Source of the DNA: Pyrinomonadaceae bacterium
GTDB lineage: Bacteria > Acidobacteriota > Blastocatellia > Pyrinomonadales > Pyrinomonadaceae
Assembly (NCBI GenBank): GCA_021228405.1
Contig: JAJQRF010000003.1
Span: forward strand, 213,581-277,580
Direction: 5' to 3'
DNA: 64,000 bases
Translations under genes and position numbers: made by a program
Shown here: positions 1 through 8,901 of the stretch, piece after piece
Layout: every line of letters starts with the position of its first letter
Position numbering within the stretch: position 1 is the stretch's first letter
Notes under the pieces: model-generated
The model's database searches: none
What the model saw: only the letters and a program-made list of their open reading frames with translations
Told to the model about the DNA's origin: nothing

Positions 1-1160
1 AAGCTCACGCCGTCTTTTAATTCCAGACCGAAATTTTCGGCGACGGTTTGTCCTATGTCCGAAAGGCTTTGACGCGTTCCCAGGTTTACGCCTTGCTTTG
101 CGGTTTTGCCGTAAACCAGAAGCGGCGCGTATTCGCGGGTATGATCCGAACCTTCTTTGGTCGGGTCGTTGCCGTGATCGGCGGTGATGATGAAAAGATC
201 GTCTTCGCGCATCGCGTCGAAAAGTTCGGGCAAACGCAGATCGAAATCTTCCAACGCCTTCGCATAACCTTCGGGATCGCGGCGATGCCCGTAAAGCATA
301 TCGAAATCGACCAGATTCGAGAAAATAAGCCCGCGCGAATCTCTGCCTAAAGCATTGATCGTTTGATCGATCGACTGATCATTGTTTTTCGCCGTCAAAT
401 CTTCCGTCACGCCCAGACTGTCATAGATCGAAGCGATCTTGCCGATACAGATCACGTCAAAACCGTTATCCTTCAGCAAAGGCAGAAGATTATCGGTCGG
501 CGGCGGCACAGCATAATCGTGGCGGTTTTCGGTGCGTTTAAAGGTTTCCGCCGTTTCGCCGACGAAAGGACGCGCGATCACGCGACCGACCTTGTCTTCG
601 CCGTCGAGAATTTCACGCGCAATGTGGCAGATTTCGTAAAGTCTTTCGATCGGGATAACTTCTTCGTGCGCCGCGATCTGAAAGACCGAATCAGCCGAAG
701 TATAAACGATCGGTTTTCCTGTTCTGACGTGTTCTTCGCCGAATTGTTTGATAATCTCCGTTCCCGAAGCCGGAACGTTTGCTAACACGCCGGGAACTTT
801 CGCTTTTGCCGTAAATTCATCGATAATGCGCGGCGGAAAACCTTCGGGAAAAGTCGGAAAGGCTTTTTTCAGAATAATTCCAGCCATTTCCCAATGTCCC
901 GTCGTAGTATCTTTGCCGTTCGATTTCAAAGTGCATTTGCCGTAATTTCCGAGCGGATTTTCGACCGCTTCGAGATCGGCAAGCGGACGAATATTTCCCA
1001 AACCCAGTTTTTGCAGATTCGGAATATTTACTTTTCGCCGTTTCAAAATATTGCCGAGCGTATCCGCGCCCGCATCGCCCCACGCCGCCGCGTCAGGCAT
1101 TTCGCCGATGCCCGCACTGTCCAAAACCATCAAAACTACTCGTTTAAATCTCTCGTTCAT
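1..1160 (-). CDS. deoB: Phosphopentomutase (3' end cut by the window)
   Basis: The protein interconverts ribose/deoxyribose 1-phosphate and 5-phosphate in the cytoplasm, linking nucleoside salvage to the pentose phosphate pathway. The frame opens with MNERFKRVVLMVLDSAGIG, the N-terminal metal-binding Asp motif of the alkaline-phosphatase-like DeoB family. Further on come the family's TTGHWEMAG and TADHGNDPT motifs (metal-binding Asp and His). About 386 codons are present and the last ones (SDIGQTVAENFG) match the usual DeoB C-terminus, so only a handful of residues lie outside the window. Because the frame is open at the edge it is easily missed, and several plus-strand reading frames across it are shadows. 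No neighbour suggests an operon. Confidence 0.93.
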   Translation of the reverse strand, partial: MNERFKRVVLMVLDSAGIGEMPDAAAWGDAGADTLGNILKRRKVNIPNLQKLGLGNIRPLADLEAVENPLGNYGKCTLKSNGKDTTTGHWEMAGIILKKAFPTFPEGFPPRIIDEFTAKAKVPGVLANVPASGTEIIKQFGEEHVRTGKPIVYTSADSVFQIAAHEEVIPIERLYEICHIAREILDGEDKVGRVIARPFVGETAETFKRTENRHDYAVPPPTDNLLPLLKDNGFDVICIGKIASIYDSLGVTEDLTAKNNDQSIDQTINALGRDSRGLIFSNLVDFDMLYGHRRDPEGYAKALEDFDLRLPELFDAMREDDLFIITADHGNDPTKEGSDHTREYAPLLVYGKTAKQGVNLGTRQSLSDIGQTVAENFGLELKDGVS

Positions 1161-1465
1161 ACAATTATCATAAAAAAAATAACCCGCAGATGCACATAAA
1201 TAAAACGATTTTCAGCTTTATTTACTAACGAACGTCCACGGAACGCATTAATTTATAGACGTAAGAATCGAAACGGTAGTTCACTCTTCAGCCGATTTAT
1301 AAATTTACCCTTGAAAACACATTTTACAGACCTTGAAGCTTAAAGTTTTGACCCTTATGCCCCAAAATCTTGCCTTTGAAGCTTAAAATTTTGACCTTAA
1401 AGGTCAAAACTTTGAGGAATTTTCCCAAAAAAGTCATTAATTTAATAGTATTTTGATTTTTTCAA
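1161..1465. repeat. Intergenic region with a direct repeat and palindrome
   Basis: This gap between deoB and the VWFA-related gene has no coding potential. It holds a 21-bp direct repeat with one mismatch (1333-1353 and 1376-1396, both beginning TTGAAGCTTAAA). The second copy runs into a palindrome with 10-bp arms, TTTTGACCTT and AAGGTCAAAA (1389-1409), with one base between. There is no clear U-tract, so it is not a convincing terminator. Confidence 0.6.
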
Positions 1466-2569
1466 TTAGTTTGCCGGTGCGGTATAGCCTTCGCGGGCAC
1501 GGATTTGTGCTCCGGCAGGAACGCCTTTGAGCTCGATCTTTATTTTGCGGTATGTGCCGTCGCGTTTTTCGTTCGATGAATAATATCCGAGCGAATATTT
1601 CGTGCCGATCTCATCGGCAACGGCTTTAAAGGCATTTCGCGCATCGCTCAGATCGGCGGCGGGAAAAACCTTTCCGCCCGAAGTTTTGGCGAGATTCTGC
1701 ATTTCCGCATTTGCCAGATCGTATAAACTTTTGCTGATCGCGAGCCGTTCAAATTCGCCCAGGTCGCAGAAATTCGTCGCTTTTTCCATCTTCGCGTTTT
1801 TGAATTGACGATAATAACGCCGAATCTGCGCCTGTGAAAAACGAATCGCCGTTTCGCAATCGCCGAGCAGATTTTCCTCGAAGAAATCGCGCGTGTTGAC
1901 CTGGATGAAATAACTTGTGATTCCCGCTTTACCGAATTCTTCGCGCACTTCGTCAAAGCTTGCGGCACTGGTCGAATCAACGCCGTCGGTCAGCGCGACG
2001 AGCGCACGGCGACCGCGAAATTCGTCTTTCGGTTTATCGCTGAAAACTTTTTCGACAACCTGCATCAAGCTGTCGTAATAAGGCGTTCCATTGCTGGTTT
2101 TAACTTGTTCGAGCGCGGTTTTCAGTTTGTTTCGGTCGTCCGTCAGATTGCTCAAAACCTCACTGATCGCAGTTGTCTGATTTTCTCTTTTTTCGGCTTT
2201 GTAAGCGATGATCGAAACTCTGTCGCCCGCACGAAGCGAGGCGATAAAATTTGCGGCGGCGCGTTGGATAAGCGCGAGATCGGAGCGCGTGGAGCCGGAC
2301 GTGTCGAGCAAAAGCGCAACCTCGAAAGGCGCGGCGGTCGCGGCAAAATCCGAAATGTCCTGAAGTTTGCCGTCTTCGTAAATGACGAAATTAGACCTTT
2401 TCAGATTCAGCAGAGGCTTGCCCGTTTTGTCCGTAACGATGATCGGAACGTCAACGACCTGCGTATCGATCCGCAAAACTTCGTCTTCTTCCTTGCCGTT
2501 CTGGGCAAACGCAACGGCGGAAATCCAACCGAAAATCATCAGTAAAAGGAAAATCTTTCTCGCTTGCAT
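1466..2569 (-). CDS. Secreted VWFA-related domain protein
   Basis: A 367-residue exported protein of the 'VWFA-related' family that is abundant in Acidobacteriota; its function is unknown. A signal peptide (KIFLLLMIFGWISAVAFAQ) is followed by a beta-rich segment (DTQVVDVPIIVTDKTGKPL). Then comes a von Willebrand A domain with the MIDAS motif DTSGS near residue 90 and LTDGVD further on, and the protein ends with the family's REGYTAP. The start at 2569 is chosen because GAGG lies about 8 bases upstream; an in-frame ATG at 2614 would bury the signal peptide. It is single-copy here and not in an obvious operon. Metal-dependent adhesion or envelope assembly is inference from the fold. Confidence 0.85.
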   Translation of the reverse strand: MQARKIFLLLMIFGWISAVAFAQNGKEEDEVLRIDTQVVDVPIIVTDKTGKPLLNLKRSNFVIYEDGKLQDISDFAATAAPFEVALLLDTSGSTRSDLALIQRAAANFIASLRAGDRVSIIAYKAEKRENQTTAISEVLSNLTDDRNKLKTALEQVKTSNGTPYYDSLMQVVEKVFSDKPKDEFRGRRALVALTDGVDSTSAASFDEVREEFGKAGITSYFIQVNTRDFFEENLLGDCETAIRFSQAQIRRYYRQFKNAKMEKATNFCDLGEFERLAISKSLYDLANAEMQNLAKTSGGKVFPAADLSDARNAFKAVADEIGTKYSLGYYSSNEKRDGTYRKIKIELKGVPAGAQIRAREGYTAPAN

Positions 2570-2801
2570 TCTAAAAACCTCGTTTGTATTCGCCATTGTA
2601 GCAAAAATTATCATTCCGAAACATTTATTTAAGGCTTTTCTGTATCAATTTTTCGGCAACTTATGTTACTATTTCCGAAAAGTCATTTTTGATTTGTTTA
2701 TCAACTGCATATTCTGTTCGGAAAGCGTAGTTCCTTCGTGCGCTGAAACCGAGAATATACATATAAAATTTAGAGTTATATATTTTTTGGAGAGGAGTAA
2801 A

Positions 2802-4490
2802 ATGAAGAAAAATTTTGCCTTTGGCATTTCATTTGTTTTGGCTTTAGCCGCCTTAACATTTTTTAGTAGTAACGTTTCAGCCCAGGGACCGTTACTGGTT
2901 GAAGATTTTAATTACGGAGCAGGCAGTCTGCTGATTAACAACAACTGGACGGCACACAGCGGTGCCGGAACGAATCAGATTGCGGTGAGCGCGCCCGGAT
3001 TGACACTGGCAGGTTATCCTTCATCGGGAGTCGGCAATGCGGTAACTTTGGCATTGACGGGCGAAGATGTCAACCGACCTTTCGCCACACAATCTACGGG
3101 TTCGGTTTACGCCGCCTTTATGGTTACGGTCAGCGATGCCACGCTCGATGCCGCCGGCGGATATTTCTTCCACCTCGGTCCCGATCCGGTCGGAACGACT
3201 TTCAGAGGAAGAGTATTTGTCAAGAAAGATGCGTCGAACAATCTCTCTTTCGGTATCTCGAAAGCGGCAACGGCGGCGGCTGATATTGTTTTCACGCCGT
3301 TCAGCTATTCGATCAATACGACTTATTTGATCGTTGTAAAATACACCATCGTTGACGGCGCAACCAATGATACTGTGAGTATGATCGTCAGCACGACCGT
3401 TCCGGCAAACGAACCGGCGGCAACGGTCACGGCAAGCGATGTGGCAACGCAAACCGACATTGCTCCGGGCACGGTTTCCTTAAGACAAGGCGCAACGGCG
3501 ACCAGTCCGGCTGTCAGAGTTGACGGAATCCGCGTCGGCACGACGTGGGCAAGCATTACGCAAGCCGCCGCGCCTGTTCAGGCACCGATCGATTTTAACG
3601 GCGACGGAAAAACTGATTATGCCGTGGTCAGAAATACGGGCGGCGGTGCGAACGGACAAGTCACGTGGTTTGTAAATCAGAACGGTTCCGCCAACAACAC
3701 CGTTACGCCGTGGGGCATCGCATCCGATTTCTTCGTGCCTTTGGATTATGACGGAGACGGTAAAACGGACGTTGCCGTTTGGCGAGCGGGCGCACCTTTT
3801 GCGGCGGCATTTTACATTCTGCAAAGCTCGAACAATACGCTTCGCGTCGATGTTTTCGGTCAATCACTCGACGATCCTTCGGTCACGGGCGACTATGACG
3901 GCGACGGCAAGGACGATCCGGCAATTTACCGTCCGGGAGCAAATTCGGGCGACCCGAGCTTCTGGGCTTTCCGTGCTTCGACGACCGGCGTTATCAATAT
4001 TCGTCAATGGGGACAAGCGGGCGATTTTCCGGCTCCGGGCGATTATGACGGCGATGGAAAATACGACTTAGCGGTTCAGCGCAATGCGGGCGGCGGTCAG
4101 GCACGCTTCTGGTTCTACCTTTCAGGAACTTCAAGCATTTCTTCAACTGTTTTCGGAACACCGACCGATACGATCGTTCCGGGCGACTATGACGGCGACG
4201 GAAAAACCGATATTGCCGTCACGCGATCGTCGGGTGGTGCGCTTGTTTGGAGCTATCTGCCGAGTTCGGGCGGTTCTTTCGTATCATTCACCTGGGGATC
4301 GAGTTCAACCGACTTTACCGCTCAGGGCGATTATGACGGCGACGGTAAAATCGATGCCGCCGTTTGGCGACCGAGTGCCGATCCTGCCGCAACGTATTTT
4401 TACGCACGCGGATCGAGCAACGGCGGTTTATTCCTGACCGAATGGGGACAAACGGGCGATTATCCGATTGCCAACTACAACCGCCATTAA
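2802..4490 (+). CDS. Secreted FG-GAP/VCBS repeat protein
   Basis: A 562-residue exported protein. The start at 2802 has an excellent GGAGAGGAG ribosome site and opens directly into a signal peptide ending VSAQG; an open frame extends upstream but has no such signal. Residues of about 20-260 form a beta-rich jelly-roll-like domain. The C-terminal half carries six tandem repeats around D-Y-D-G-D-G-K-x-D-x-A-V-x-R, the calcium-binding FG-GAP/VCBS blade motif, suggesting a beta-propeller. The last blade is cut short (GDYPIANYNRH), an ending echoed by the protein at 61916. A surface or matrix role is inferred. Confidence 0.85.
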   Translation: MKKNFAFGISFVLALAALTFFSSNVSAQGPLLVEDFNYGAGSLLINNNWTAHSGAGTNQIAVSAPGLTLAGYPSSGVGNAVTLALTGEDVNRPFATQSTGSVYAAFMVTVSDATLDAAGGYFFHLGPDPVGTTFRGRVFVKKDASNNLSFGISKAATAAADIVFTPFSYSINTTYLIVVKYTIVDGATNDTVSMIVSTTVPANEPAATVTASDVATQTDIAPGTVSLRQGATATSPAVRVDGIRVGTTWASITQAAAPVQAPIDFNGDGKTDYAVVRNTGGGANGQVTWFVNQNGSANNTVTPWGIASDFFVPLDYDGDGKTDVAVWRAGAPFAAAFYILQSSNNTLRVDVFGQSLDDPSVTGDYDGDGKDDPAIYRPGANSGDPSFWAFRASTTGVINIRQWGQAGDFPAPGDYDGDGKYDLAVQRNAGGGQARFWFYLSGTSSISSTVFGTPTDTIVPGDYDGDGKTDIAVTRSSGGALVWSYLPSSGGSFVSFTWGSSSTDFTAQGDYDGDGKIDAAVWRPSADPAATYFYARGSSNGGLFLTEWGQTGDYPIANYNRH

Positions 4491-4515
4491 TTTACGAATT
4501 GATTTCGTGAAAGCA

Positions 4516-4546
4516 AAAAAGGCTCGGAAATTTTCCGAGCCTTTTT
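4516..4546. terminator. Rho-independent terminator
   Basis: The stem GGCTCGGAAA / TTTCCGAGCC (4521-4541) is bordered by an A-run on the left and TTTTT on the right. It terminates the FG-GAP gene on the plus strand and could work on both strands. Confidence 0.85.
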
Positions 4547-4555
4547 CCTTTATCA

Positions 4556-4649
4556 GGTCGAACAAACTTCAGTTTGTTCAAAAGCCGTTCATTTTTAAAT
4601 GAATCTGTTTTTAACCGAAGAATGAAACAAACTGAAGTTCGTTCTACTT
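4556..4649. repeat. Small inverted-repeat element (about 94 bp)
   Basis: The left end contains a palindrome, GAACAAACT-TC-AGTTTGTTC (4560-4579). The right end (4626-4647) is a near inverted copy of that end; read on the minus strand it contains GAACGAACTTCAGTTTGTTT. The element fills the convergent gap between the FG-GAP gene terminator and the next minus-strand gene, running up to its stop codon. It looks like a miniature inverted-repeat element, but no second copy was seen in this window. Confidence 0.5.
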
Positions 4650-5304
4650 AGTTCGCCGGTTCGATGTTGATGCTGAATTTCTTCAATTTATCTTTGTAAA
4701 ATTCATAAACGGCAACATATTGAGAAATCTTTACTTCTTTTCCGTCGCTCATTGTCATCAGTTCTTCCAAACGATATGTCAAAACTTCGCGTTTTTCCTT
4801 TTTGCCTGTTTCGTCAGGCTTTCCTTTTGCTTTGATGACCTTTTCCTTATCGGTTTTTTCGGCGACACCGAAAAGAAGCGATTTTGCCGATTGTTTTTCA
4901 CCGACGAAAAAGCCCGATTCGGTCGCAAACGAATTAACTTTATTAAGCTGAAAATGTCTTTCACGGTAATTTTCGCCGACCGAAAAAACTTCTGCGCCGA
5001 CGATCAGATACGGATTTTTTTCGGAAGCGGCGGTCAATTTCAAAACTTCCGTCGCGTATCCGTTGTAAAAATAGTAAACCGGACGATTTTTTTCATCGCG
5101 CCGCGCCGTGTATTTTTCGAGAAAGGCTTTGCCCGATTCTTCGTCATACAAACGAACTCCGGCAACCGTCATTTCGGGAGCGTTTTTCGTTTCCTGTGCG
5201 TTTACGGAAAAAACTGCCGAAATTAAAAACAATAAAACTAAAAAAGACAGAAACGTGCTGTCTGAAAATATTTTTTTCGATAATGCTGAATTCATTTTTT
5301 TCAT
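4648..5304 (-). CDS. Exported protein of unknown function
   Basis: A 218-residue protein that I do not recognise. It starts with a basic stretch (MKKMNSALSKK), a hydrophobic core (FLSFLVLLFLISAVFSV) and a likely cleavage after VNAQ, so it should be secreted. The mature part is mixed alpha/beta, rich in Lys and Glu, with a few aromatic pairs (PVYYFYNGYATEV) and no known motif or Cys. The start is uncertain: the ATG at 5304 precedes the signal peptide but lacks a strong ribosome site, 5295 is an alternative, and the upstream extension to 5445 is probably untranslated. It runs convergent to the FG-GAP gene. Confidence 0.6.
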   Translation of the reverse strand: MKKMNSALSKKIFSDSTFLSFLVLLFLISAVFSVNAQETKNAPEMTVAGVRLYDEESGKAFLEKYTARRDEKNRPVYYFYNGYATEVLKLTAASEKNPYLIVGAEVFSVGENYRERHFQLNKVNSFATESGFFVGEKQSAKSLLFGVAEKTDKEKVIKAKGKPDETGKKEKREVLTYRLEELMTMSDGKEVKISQYVAVYEFYKDKLKKFSINIEPAN

Positions 5305-5517
5305 AATTTTTGAAGTAAAATCTTTCGGGGGAAGATTTGCGGGAGTCACTTCTCTTGCGTAGAAATGCTTTTTATATTTTACAAAAATTTCCGGTCGAAA
5401 AGATAGATATATTTCGTGCTTGAAAAATGCCGAAAAAAAGTGCATTTTTCGGCATTAAGATTCATAATCAAAATTATAATTTTTCAAATTTCCCGAAATT
5501 CAAATAAGGAACGAACT

Positions 5518-6180
5518 ATGGCTAAGAAAACTTTAACTATCGAAGGAATTACTTTTCCGAAATTTTCAAAAGGAAGCAGTAAACGCAATTTTCGTCTGAT
5601 GTTCTACATCGCATACAAGGGCGATGACGGCAAAAATAAAACGGTCATCGTTACCAAACCGTCAAGCGGTCAATGGCAGTGGAAAAAGCAAGATAAGGAT
5701 TTCTATTTTCCCGAAGCCAACGATCTCGGCGATTCGGTCGAACTCGATGCGGGCGTGCTGAGATTTGCCGATAAGGGTTTCAAGGAAGACGATTACAAGA
5801 TCACGGAAATCGACGGCAAACTTTCGTCCATCACGGTTCAGTTCGTTGACGTTTTCGATTCTTCGCCGTTCGATTTCCTGAAGCAGAAAATTTTGCCGCA
5901 AGTGCTTGAAGAATTAAAGAAAACGGGCTTTAACCCGATCGATCTGCTTCCGCTTCCGGGCGTTGTCACCGGAATTGTAAAAGATAAGGTCAAGATCGAA
6001 GATTTAGCCGCAAAGGTCGAAGATTTCTTGAAACAGGCAGGAAAGGACAAACTGCTTCACCGCGTCAGTGCGAAATACAAAAAAGGCGATTCGCTCACCG
6101 TCAGCGGCGAGAAAGAATGGGAAGAAGGCAAAACGGGCACTTACGCTGTGACCATCGGAATCGAAGACTCCGCAGAGTAA
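5518..6180 (+). CDS. Unrecognised cytoplasmic protein
   Basis: A 220-residue protein with no signal peptide or membrane segment. The start at 5518 is preceded by AAGGAA at a good distance. The N-terminal half is beta-rich, with aromatic and Gly/Asp-rich strands (IAYKGDDGKNKT, SGQWQWKKQ). The middle contains an amphipathic helical stretch (KIEDLAAKVEDFLKQAGK), and the C-terminus returns to strands (GTYAVTIGIEDS). I know no family for it. It is divergent from the secreted gene at 4648 and convergent with the ArsR-type regulator, so it is probably a single transcription unit. Confidence 0.6.
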   Translation: MAKKTLTIEGITFPKFSKGSSKRNFRLMFYIAYKGDDGKNKTVIVTKPSSGQWQWKKQDKDFYFPEANDLGDSVELDAGVLRFADKGFKEDDYKITEIDGKLSSITVQFVDVFDSSPFDFLKQKILPQVLEELKKTGFNPIDLLPLPGVVTGIVKDKVKIEDLAAKVEDFLKQAGKDKLLHRVSAKYKKGDSLTVSGEKEWEEGKTGTYAVTIGIEDSAE

Positions 6181-6185
6181 AGCAT

Positions 6186-6515
6186 TTAAATTCTGATAAA
6201 AACATCCGCTTGTCTTTTCAAACGGTCTTCGAGCGAATCGCAGACGGCTTCGCAAAGCACGAAAATGCTTTGATCGGCAATCGAATAATATACCGTGTTA
6301 CCGACTTGTCTACGTTTGACGATTCCCGCATCCTGCAATATTTTCAGATGTTTGGAAACGTTCGGCTGGCTGGTCGAGATCGCGTCCGTCAGTTCGCCGA
6401 CGCTTTTTTCGCCTTCTTGAAGCAAATGCAGAATCCGCAAACGCAGAGGTTCGGATAAAACCTTAAAACGTTCGGCGATCAAAGCCAATGCTTCCGTCGA
6501 GAGTTTTTTACTCAT
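6186..6515 (-). CDS. ArsR/SmtB-family transcriptional regulator
   Basis: A 109-residue winged-helix repressor of full family length. The fold is visible as RFKVLSEPLRLRILHLL (helices 1-2), a recognition helix around STSQPNVSKHLKILQDAGIV and the wing RRQVGNTVYYSI. The metal-sensing ELCVCD motif of ArsR/SmtB is absent. Two Cys (CEAVCDS) lie in the last helix, so it may sense thiol or redox state or something else. It is separated from thioredoxin upstream by a strong terminator, so it has its own promoter. The target is unknown. Confidence 0.85.
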   Translation of the reverse strand: MSKKLSTEALALIAERFKVLSEPLRLRILHLLQEGEKSVGELTDAISTSQPNVSKHLKILQDAGIVKRRQVGNTVYYSIADQSIFVLCEAVCDSLEDRLKRQADVFIRI

Positions 6516-6554
6516 TATATATTCGTATATAAGTTTACGGTAATATTACAGGTC

Positions 6555-6598
6555 AAAACAGAAGCGTTCGGACAAATTTGCCGAACGCTTCTGTTTTT
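6555..6598. terminator. Strong rho-independent terminator after trxA
   Basis: A 17-bp stem (6555-6571 with 6581-6597, core CAGAAGCGTTCGG) has a 9-base loop and A/T runs on both sides. It sits directly downstream of thioredoxin on the minus strand. Confidence 0.9.
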
Positions 6599-6606
6599 CT
6601 ATTTAA

Positions 6607-6933
6607 TTAAACGTATTTTTCGACGGCTTTCGCGATCGCTTCGCGTGAAACCGCGCCGACGATACGTTCCTGTTCCTGACCGTTCATAAACACGATCAGG
6701 GTCGGAATTCCGCGAATCCCGTAACGTTGCGGAACATTCATATTTTCGTCAACGTTCATTTTATAAACGCTTGCCTTTCCTTCGTAATCTTCCGCCACGG
6801 CTTCAACGGCGGGCGCGATCATCCGGCAAGGTCCGCACCATTCCGCCCAGAAATCAACCAAAACCGGTTTATCCGAGCCTAAAACATCCGATTCAAAATT
6901 TGAGTCCGTGACTGCTTTTGCAAAATTTCCCAT
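6607..6933 (-). CDS. trxA: Thioredoxin
   Basis: A 108-residue cytoplasmic disulfide reductant with the active site WCGPC at residues 32-36 (Cys33, Cys36) and cis-Pro77 in RGIPTLIVF. It matches the family in length and motif order. GGAG lies just upstream of the ATG. It is followed by its own terminator and preceded by a 71-base gap after the OsmC gene, so it may be transcribed from its own promoter or with the OsmC operon. It would supply electrons to peroxidases such as the glutathione-peroxidase-type gene at 18801. Confidence 0.96.
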   Translation of the reverse strand: MGNFAKAVTDSNFESDVLGSDKPVLVDFWAEWCGPCRMIAPAVEAVAEDYEGKASVYKMNVDENMNVPQRYGIRGIPTLIVFMNGQEQERIVGAVSREAIAKAVEKYV

Positions 6934-7004
6934 TTTAATCTCCTAAATAATATTGCACTATAAAATTTCTATAGCTTTATGTTTATATTCTAACTTTTAC
7001 AGGT

Positions 7005-7433
7005 TTATTTTACCAAACTTGCCGTCAGATTGATCTGCGTCGCCGCCAGAGCTTTGCTGACGGGACAAGTTTCCTTCACCTTCGCGGCGATTTTCTGAAA
7101 CTCTTCGTCTTCCAAGCCTTCGACTTCGGCACGCGTTTCCAGATCGATGAATTTGATGGCAAAACCCGCGTCATCCTTACCGAAATCAACCTTCGCGTCC
7201 GTATTTATTTCTTTGGCTTTATGACCTTCTTTTTCCAAAGTCGCCGACAAAGCCATGGTATAACAACCTGCCAAAGCCGCGCCGATCAGTTCTTCGGGAT
7301 TCGTTCCGGGTTCGTCCCCCATTCGCGTGTTGAATGAAAACGAACCTTCAAACGCGCCGCTTCCGAGCGACATTTTCCCTTTTCCGTCCGTCAAACCGCC
7401 TTGCCAATTTGCCTTTGCATTTCTTTTTGCCAT
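7005..7433 (-). CDS. OsmC-family peroxiredoxin
   Basis: A 142-residue OsmC/Ohr-fold protein with the two redox Cys: Cys57 in ALAGCYTMAL and Cys123 in KETCPVSKAL. The family reduces organic hydroperoxides with thiols in the cytoplasm. The motif details (GTNPEELIGAALAGC) favour the OsmC branch over Ohr. It is the last gene of an apparent operon alcohol dehydrogenase - ABM monooxygenase - OsmC (gaps of 12 and 33 bases), whose promoter region carries the proposed Rrf2 operator at 8827. Confidence 0.92.
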   Translation of the reverse strand: MAKRNAKANWQGGLTDGKGKMSLGSGAFEGSFSFNTRMGDEPGTNPEELIGAALAGCYTMALSATLEKEGHKAKEINTDAKVDFGKDDAGFAIKFIDLETRAEVEGLEDEEFQKIAAKVKETCPVSKALAATQINLTASLVK

Positions 7434-7466
7434 ATTTTCACCTTCCCTTTTTAATATTTTTCTAAA

Positions 7467-7775
7467 TTACTTTTTTTCGCTAATCATTCTGGTCAGCGTG
7501 ATTGCGGGTTCTTCCGCCGCAAATTTGTTCACTTTTTCAAAAAACTCCAAGAAATAAGGTTTCTGAAAATGTTCGTCGAGTGCCGCTTTGTTTGCCCAGG
7601 TTTCGTGCCAGACAAAAACCGTCGGATCGTCGATCGACTGATGAATGTCATAATTCAGACAGCCTTCTTCGCTTCGTGAATCTTCAACGATCGCCAAACC
7701 CGCTTCTTTAGCCTCTTCGACCGCATCTTCTTTAACCTTCAAACGTGCAACCAGCACGATCTTTTCATCGCTCAT
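7467..7775 (-). CDS. Antibiotic biosynthesis monooxygenase (ABM) family protein
   Basis: A 102-residue dimeric ferredoxin-like-fold protein, like YgiN-type quinol monooxygenases. Typical features are the opening VARLKVKEDAVEEA, SRSEEGCLNYDIHQS and FVWHETWANKAALDEHFQKPYF. Members act on quinols or other aromatic electrophiles, or simply bind them; the substrate cannot be read from sequence. A clear AAAGGA ribosome site precedes the ATG. It lies 12 bases after the dehydrogenase and is probably co-transcribed with it. Confidence 0.88.
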   Translation of the reverse strand: MSDEKIVLVARLKVKEDAVEEAKEAGLAIVEDSRSEEGCLNYDIHQSIDDPTVFVWHETWANKAALDEHFQKPYFLEFFEKVNKFAAEEPAITLTRMISEKK

Positions 7776-7787
7776 TTTGTTTTTCCT

Positions 7788-8807
7788 TTAGTTAAGATCA
7801 TTTTCCAAAACGATTCTATAACGAGCCTTGCCGCTTTCCAAACGCTCGAAAGCTTCGTTGATCTGCGACATTTTATATTTTTCCGTGACGGTTTCGATAT
7901 TGTGCCGCGCACAGAATTCCAACATTTTCGCGACGACGCTCGGGCTTCCTGTTGCCGTTCCCGAAACCGATTTCTGTCCCATAATCAATTGAAAAGAAAC
8001 GATCGGAATCGGTTCGAGCGTCGCACCGACAACGTGCAGTTTTCCTTTCGGCGCAAGCGCATTCAGATAATTCTGCCAATCGAGCGAAACGTTCACGGTC
8101 GAAAGAATCAGATCGAATTTCCCTCTTAGTTTTTCGAGTTCCGCCGAATCGCGTGAATTTACGACAAAATCTGCGCCCAAACCTTTCAATTCATCGGTTT
8201 TCGACAGATCGGACGTAAACGCCGTGACTTCACATCCCCATTTATCGGCAAACTGTAACGCCAGATGTCCGAGTCCGCCGATACCGATCACGCCGACTTT
8301 ATCCGTCGGTTTGATGTCGAGCTGAACGAAAGGATTGAAAACCGTGATGCCGCCGCAAAACAGCGGTCCGGCTTTCGACATATCGAGCGCGTCGGGCAAT
8401 TTAACCGCCCAATCCCAGTTACAGCGAACGCGGTCGGCAAATCCGCCGTGTCTGCCGACGATCGTGCCGATCAGATTCGGGCAATTTATCTGAAAACCCG
8501 AAAGACATTGTTCGCAATGTCCGCACGTCGAAGCGTTCCAACCAAGCCCGACCTTATCGCCGATCTTTAAACCTTTGACATTTTCACCGACGGCAACGAT
8601 CTCGCCGACCGCTTCGTGACCGCCGACAAACGGATATTCACTCATTCCCCATTCATTGTCGCGCATCGAAAGGTCGGAATGGCAAAGTCCGCTGTAAGCG
8701 ACTTTTATTTCGACTTCTTCCTTGCCGAGTTCGCCCGCATCGAATTCAAACAACTCAAATTTTCCTTTCGGCTCGTGCGCCGCATATCCTTTAATTAAAT
8801 TGCTCAT
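7788..8807 (-). CDS. Zinc-dependent alcohol/aldehyde dehydrogenase (YahK/CAD type)
   Basis: A 339-residue medium-chain dehydrogenase. Catalytic zinc ligands are Cys42, His64 and Glu65 (YSGLCHSD, GGHEAVG), and structural zinc is held by Cys95/98/101/109 (CGHCEQC, NCP). GIGGLGH binds NADP(H). The family reduces a broad range of aldehydes. The start at 8807 has GAGAA upstream; an upstream ATG at 8834 would overlap the operator. It heads the operon with the ABM and OsmC genes. The inverted repeat at 8827-8845 is the same as the one in front of the Rrf2 regulator, suggesting repression relieved by electrophiles. Confidence 0.93.
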   Translation of the reverse strand: MSNLIKGYAAHEPKGKFELFEFDAGELGKEEVEIKVAYSGLCHSDLSMRDNEWGMSEYPFVGGHEAVGEIVAVGENVKGLKIGDKVGLGWNASTCGHCEQCLSGFQINCPNLIGTIVGRHGGFADRVRCNWDWAVKLPDALDMSKAGPLFCGGITVFNPFVQLDIKPTDKVGVIGIGGLGHLALQFADKWGCEVTAFTSDLSKTDELKGLGADFVVNSRDSAELEKLRGKFDLILSTVNVSLDWQNYLNALAPKGKLHVVGATLEPIPIVSFQLIMGQKSVSGTATGSPSVVAKMLEFCARHNIETVTEKYKMSQINEAFERLESGKARYRIVLENDLN

Positions 8808-8826
8808 AATAATATTCTCAACAAAC

Positions 8827-8845
8827 TGTAACAAATTTAGTTACA
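8827..8845. promoter_or_regulatory. Predicted Rrf2 operator upstream of the dehydrogenase operon
   Basis: TGTAAC-(7 bases)-GTTACA is a perfect 6-bp inverted repeat 20-38 bases upstream of the dehydrogenase start. The same half-sites and spacing occur at 26008-26026 by the Rrf2-type gene, and a one-mismatch version is at 25543-25561. Confidence 0.7.
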
Positions 8846-8901
8846 ATTGATTCTATCGCCTGAAAACTAAAAAGTCAATTCATTTTCTTACGGTTTCGAT
8901 C

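Noticed and set aside
2382-2801. Upstream extension of the FG-GAP protein
   Set aside because: It overlaps the VWFA-related gene on the other strand and would bury a clear signal peptide; the start at 2802 has a strong ribosome site.
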